Source: an uncultured Armatimonadota bacterium
GTDB taxonomy: Bacteria > Armatimonadota > Armatimonadia > Armatimonadales > Armatimonadaceae
Assembly: GCA_903924445.1 (NCBI GenBank)
Contig: CAIYBQ010000133.1
Coordinates: forward strand, 1-8,628
Direction of reading: 5' to 3'
Length of the DNA: 8,628 nt
Made by a program: the position numbers and the translations under genes
Shown: piece after piece, positions 6,160 through 8,628 of the stretch
Numbering within the stretch: the stretch's first letter is position 1
Layout of the letters: every line of letters begins with the position of its first letter
Notes under the pieces: generated by a model
Database searches by the model: none
What the model was told of the DNA's origin: nothing
What the model saw: only the letters and a program-made list of their open reading frames with translations

Positions 6160-7056
6160 ATGACACGAAGAGCGATTATGCTGGCAGGGTTGGGTTTGTT
6201 GTTATCTGTACCGATGGCTGCATTTGCTGGACCAACAGGTCAGTCAGGTATGCGTGAATCTGACATCATTTACCGGCGCAAGCAAGGCGTAGCGTTGACG
6301 ATGGATGTGTTCCGTCCGGCAAAGCCCAACGGTGCTGCGGTGCTGTGGATGGTTTCCGGTGGATGGGTCTCAAGCCATGAGGCTATCAATCCTGGTTATG
6401 CAAAGCCGTTCACCGATGCCGGCTACACATTTATTCAGGTCGTGCATGGAGCGGCTCCGCGCTACAAGGTCGATGAAATCGTTGAGGACATGCACCGCGC
6501 TGTGCGGTTCGTTCGCTTCAATGCAAAACGCTTTAGCATCGACCCGAGTCGTATTGGTATCTCAGGCGGTTCCGCTGGCGGGCATTTGTCAATCATGATG
6601 GGTGGATTCGGTACGCAAGGTGATCCGAAAGCCACAGACCCGGTTGATCGTGAAAGCAGCAAAGTGCAAGCGGTGGCGTGTTTCTACCCTCCAACGGACC
6701 TGATGAACTACGGGAAGGAAGGCGCCAAAGCGATTGACATCCCGATGCTTAAGTCCTACTGGCCGGCATTCGGTGTCACGGACACAACTCCAGCGGCTGA
6801 CCGGGAAAAGATTGCTGCCAAGATCTCTCCGATCATGGGAAATCTCAAGGATGTCCCCCCAACTCTGATTGTTCATGGCACGGCTGACATTCTCGTCCCG
6901 ATTCAACAGTCGGAGCGGTATGTCAGTGCACTGAAAGCCGCTGGACGCACCGCACAGCTCGAAGTTCGACCGGGCAAAGGGCATGGCTGGCCAGGGATGG
7001 AATCCGACCTCGGACTCTTTATCACCTGGTTTGGCAAGTACCTGCCAGCAAAGTAA
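6160..7056 (+). CDS. Secreted alpha/beta hydrolase (esterase/lipase-like)
   Basis: This 298-residue protein begins with a signal peptide (MTRRAIMLAGLGLLLSVPMA, cleavage likely after AFA at about residue 23), so it acts in the periplasm or outside. The fold is alpha/beta hydrolase of the BD-FAE/esterase type. The nucleophile Ser138 lies in GISGGSAGGHL, the acid is Asp243 (HGTADILVP) and the base is His275 (GKGHGW). The strand before the active site carries VSGGW, consistent with an oxyanion region. Such enzymes cleave carboxylic esters, for example acetyl or feruloyl groups on polysaccharides. The substrate is not known. The start has GAGAGG 5 bases upstream of the ATG at 6160. It stands alone on the plus strand and is followed by a hairpin terminator. 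It is at the usual length for the family. Confidence 0.9.
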   Translation: MTRRAIMLAGLGLLLSVPMAAFAGPTGQSGMRESDIIYRRKQGVALTMDVFRPAKPNGAAVLWMVSGGWVSSHEAINPGYAKPFTDAGYTFIQVVHGAAPRYKVDEIVEDMHRAVRFVRFNAKRFSIDPSRIGISGGSAGGHLSIMMGGFGTQGDPKATDPVDRESSKVQAVACFYPPTDLMNYGKEGAKAIDIPMLKSYWPAFGVTDTTPAADREKIAAKISPIMGNLKDVPPTLIVHGTADILVPIQQSERYVSALKAAGRTAQLEVRPGKGHGWPGMESDLGLFITWFGKYLPAK

Positions 7057-7068
7057 GCACGAACGTCC

Positions 7069-7099
7069 AACCAGCCCCTAAGACAACCGGGGGCTGGTT
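7069..7099 (+). terminator. Hairpin terminator after the hydrolase gene
   Basis: AACCAGCCCC (7069-7078) and GGGGCTGGTT (7090-7099) form a 10-bp perfect stem with an 11-base loop, starting 12 bases after the hydrolase stop. Only a short T run follows (TTT), so it may work weakly or need Rho. Confidence 0.65.
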
Positions 7100-7125
7100 T
7101 CACCCTTGATCAGTGGAAGCCCGAC

Positions 7126-7155
7126 TTGACACTTCAGCGCCGATGCTGGTGTATA
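7126..7155 (+). promoter_or_regulatory. Possible promoter facing the LuxR-type gene
   Basis: A perfect -35 TTGACA (7126-7131) is followed 18 bases later by a weak -10-like TGTATA (7150-7155). It points at the tail of the converging regulator gene. The -10 is poor, so this may be chance. Confidence 0.25.
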
Positions 7156-7184
7156 CGAGCTTTACTGCATATACGGAGGCGCTT

Positions 7185-7217
7185 TTGGATAATCAGGCAT
7201 CCAAGCCAACACGCTGA
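7185..7217 (+). CDS. Possible 10-codon mini-ORF
   Basis: GGAGG (7175-7179) lies 5 bases before a TTG at 7185, which opens MDNQASKPTR and a TGA. The upstream TTGACA could drive it. It runs antisense into the end of the regulator gene at 7193. Such a short ORF could be chance, and I know of no matching leader peptide. Confidence 0.15.
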   Translation: MDNQASKPTR

Positions 7218-7474
7218 TCACTTGCAACAAATGTCAACCGTGGAAGATTGATCCAGCCATATTGGACAGCACGCACAATCATTTCAGTCTGGCAGCTCAC
7301 ACCCATTTTCGTCCGGACATTTGATAAATGCTTACGAAAGGTACTGAGAGAACATCCCAGTTTCGCAGCCAAAATCACAGGCGGTGCTGCCGGCTGTTCG
7401 GTCAGCAAATGCAACACTGCATGCTCACGACACGTCAAAGGACAGCCATTTTCGTTGAATTCGTCTGTAGTCAC
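7193..7474 (-). CDS. Small LuxR/GerE-type helix-turn-helix protein
   Basis: This 93-residue protein is almost only a LuxR-type DNA-binding domain. PLTCREHAVLHLL (12-24) is the conserved LTxRExxVLxLL start, and SLSTFRKHLSNVRTKMGV (42-59) carries the recognition helix and the KxGV turn. VRAVQYGWI matches the end of the domain. It has no receiver or ligand-binding domain, so it would respond to partners or to its own level; its targets are unknown. I start at the GTG at 7474 because AGGAG (7486-7482) lies 7 bases upstream. An ATG at 7546 would add 24 residues but lies right at the T run of a terminator, so it is unlikely. PAAPP before the second helix is unusual for the domain but within normal variation. 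Confidence 0.8.
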   Translation of the reverse strand: MTTDEFNENGCPLTCREHAVLHLLTEQPAAPPVILAAKLGCSLSTFRKHLSNVRTKMGVSCQTEMIVRAVQYGWINLPRLTFVASDQRVGLDA

Positions 7475-7481
7475 ACCATGT

Positions 7482-7486
7482 CTCCT
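7482..7486 (-). promoter_or_regulatory. Ribosome binding site deciding the regulator start
   Basis: AGGAG lies 7 bases before the GTG at 7474. The in-frame ATG at 7546 has no such site. An out-of-frame ATG at 7479 is followed by GTG and TGA and is not used. Confidence 0.65.
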
Positions 7487-7548
7487 GAGTCGGGCTGACG
7501 AAACGGAGCAAATACACCGATTTCCGCCCGGATATATGGCTAACATAA

Positions 7549-7575
7549 TAAAAAACGGCCATTACACGGCCGTTT
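7549..7575 (-). terminator. Rho-independent terminator of the methyltransferase gene
   Basis: Read on the minus strand, AAACGGCC and GGCCGTTT (7575-7568 and 7560-7553) form an 8-bp stem with a 7-base loop, followed by a T run (7552-7549). It lies about 80 bases after the methyltransferase stop at 7654 and before the LuxR-type gene, so the two genes are transcribed separately. Confidence 0.85.
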
Positions 7576-7653
7576 CAACGCAATTTACATAGCTTGTAAT
7601 GGTAGCGAAAATCACTCAATTCCCGCCCATTTCCGGCTAACAATACCAACAGT

Positions 7654-8478
7654 TTAGCCTATGTGCAAGATTCCGTAGCACACTTTCCCGCTCTTACTCC
7701 CAACAACGCTTGTAATGGTAAGCGCATCGAGGACACCGCTCCATTTTGTAGCCTTCACAACCACACGCTTACGTGCCACACGCTTCGCCTCAGCAAGCGT
7801 AACATCCGTCAGGGGAGCATGCTCACCCAGTGTCCGAAGGATAGACATCGTCCAGTCATCCCCCACCTGATGTTCAAAAAATGGGTCAAAACAGATTACA
7901 TCGTAGTGGTTATCAGGACACTGCTGGAGGTACTCCAGATGGTGCCCGAGGTGCACAACCTCGATACGCCGCATTACGGCATTAATGCGCCCGTTCTGCG
8001 TCTCAAGCGTCGCAAGGCCACGTGACACCACTAAACCAAGCTCAGGACAGGCCTCAACACCGTGTACAACACCAGTCTCACCCACGGCATGCGCGCAAAG
8101 TAACGCTTCACCGCCGTAGCCAAGGGTTGCATCGAGCACCCGGTCCCCTTCCTCAAGAGCGCATGCATCCAGGAGGTGATCGACCTGTCCACGCATGTAA
8201 TTCCCGAGGCGGACATAGCCCATGTTTGGATGATAGTGCAGCTGGCCACCATCCCGGTCGACCAGCAACCAGCGGTCTGACTGCACGACCAAAAAACGCA
8301 GTACGCTCTCATCCATCTCAAACATCGCATCCATCTTGCGGCTGCGACGCACGAAAAATGGCAAGCCAAGCGCATCCGCGACGCTGCGCGCATGCTCAAC
8401 CTCATCCTTGCGGCTCTTTAGCGCACACGTCACCGCAAAGCCGGGGATGGGCTTCCAGCACTTCGGAATCCCTATCAA
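7654..8478 (-). CDS. YpiP/RsmJ-like SAM-dependent methyltransferase
   Basis: This 274-residue protein has an N-terminal small domain (about residues 14-90, including VEHARSVADALGLPF and HYHPNMGYVRL) and a Rossmann methyltransferase domain. The SAM loop is VLDATLGYGGEA (114-125), the acidic residue is in GVEACPELG (about Glu142), and the catalytic-type motif YDVICFDPFFEHQ is at about 182-194. This DPFF box and the HPN-MGYVRL segment fit the family of Bacillus YpiP, related to RsmJ, which methylates 16S rRNA on a guanine N2. I infer a nucleic-acid substrate from the family, not from the sequence. The start is a TTG at 8478 that overlaps the TGA of the preceding gene. GGA lies 9 bases upstream. 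A GTG at 8433 is the alternative. Either way the family call holds. Confidence 0.82.
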   Translation of the reverse strand: MIGIPKCWKPIPGFAVTCALKSRKDEVEHARSVADALGLPFFVRRSRKMDAMFEMDESVLRFLVVQSDRWLLVDRDGGQLHYHPNMGYVRLGNYMRGQVDHLLDACALEEGDRVLDATLGYGGEALLCAHAVGETGVVHGVEACPELGLVVSRGLATLETQNGRINAVMRRIEVVHLGHHLEYLQQCPDNHYDVICFDPFFEHQVGDDWTMSILRTLGEHAPLTDVTLAEAKRVARKRVVVKATKWSGVLDALTITSVVGSKSGKVCYGILHIG

Positions 8479-8628
8479 TGAGCAACATCCAACAGTAAGG
8501 ACGCTGCGCTGACGCTTCGTTCTGTGCCATCCGGGAGCAGCACAACAACGTGACTAAGGCCCGCAAGGCGAACAATCGAAACCTTGCCAAAGCTTGGGTG
8601 ATGTCGCCAATAGCCGCCGCAGTGCCGG
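8475..8628 (-). CDS. C-terminal end of an unidentified protein (5' part missing)
   Basis: 50 codons run in from the right edge to a TGA at 8475-8477. The protein-like sequence includes HPSFGKVSIVRLAGLSHVVV and LLPDGTERSVSAASLLL, a pattern of small beta strands like the Tudor/SH3-like tails of some helicases or nucleic-acid-binding proteins. This is too little to name a family. Its stop overlaps the TTG start of the methyltransferase, suggesting one operon with translational coupling. Confidence 0.55.
   Translation of the reverse strand, partial: RHCGGYWRHHPSFGKVSIVRLAGLSHVVVLLPDGTERSVSAASLLLDVAH

Noticed and set aside
7248..7592. Plus-strand open frame of 114 codons opposite the regulator gene
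   Set aside because: It lies opposite the LuxR-type domain, has no ribosome binding site and its sequence is not protein-like.
8022..8498. Plus-strand open frame of 158 codons
   Set aside because: It is rich in His, Arg and Pro, as expected for the antisense of the methyltransferase gene, whose SAM motifs are clear.
1..8628. CRISPR array, insertion sequence, toxin-antitoxin pair or defence system
   Set aside because: No direct repeat series, transposase motif or defence gene motif was found on either strand.

Overview
The window reads as an ordinary chromosomal stretch from a Gram-negative-type (diderm) bacterium of moderate G+C content. The diderm call rests on a small secreted beta-barrel-like protein ending in Phe, and on several proteins with Sec-type signal peptides. 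The xylose isomerase is of the short class that I recall from Thermus and Actinobacteria. Together with the zinc-ribbon/membrane protein and the secreted M28 peptidase, this would suit a deep-branching lineage such as Armatimonadota or Deinococcota, but that is an impression and not a demonstrated assignment. I see no phage, transposon, CRISPR or plasmid genes.

Layout, left to right. Positions 1-1746 (minus strand) hold an FkbM-type methyltransferase directly followed by a secreted M28 metallopeptidase that runs off the left edge. Just upstream of the methyltransferase, 1752-1907 is a short protein-like stretch with no convincing start, possibly the tail of a broken gene. At 1984-2976 (plus) is a zinc-ribbon, single-membrane-segment protein with a good promoter and ribosome binding site. 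A symmetric terminator at 3006-3032 serves it and the converging minus-strand pair. That pair is xylose isomerase (3590-4762) followed 12 bp later by a small outer-membrane-barrel candidate (3056-3577). The pair has a recognisable promoter with an inverted repeat between the -35 and -10 elements.

Next on the minus strand come a lytic transglycosylase-domain protein (4833-5864) that unexpectedly lacks a signal peptide, and a tRNA-Ser(GCU) gene (5931-6019). On the plus strand, 6160-7056 encodes a secreted alpha/beta hydrolase followed by a hairpin terminator. The right part, again on the minus strand, holds a small free-standing LuxR/GerE-type DNA-binding protein (7193-7474), a terminator at 7549-7575, a YpiP/RsmJ-like methyltransferase (7654-8478), and the last 50 codons of an unidentified upstream gene that overlaps the methyltransferase start.

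Functionally the genes look like a mixed neighbourhood rather than one pathway: sugar isomerisation, cell-wall and envelope functions, secreted hydrolases, RNA or small-molecule methylation and one regulator. I found no convincing new multi-gene system. The points most worth a second look are the signal-less transglycosylase fusion, the isomerase/barrel pair with its operator-like repeat, the lone LuxR-type regulator with a possible mini-ORF converging on it, and the orphan coding stretch upstream of the FkbM gene. Every gap between genes is shorter than 300 bases.
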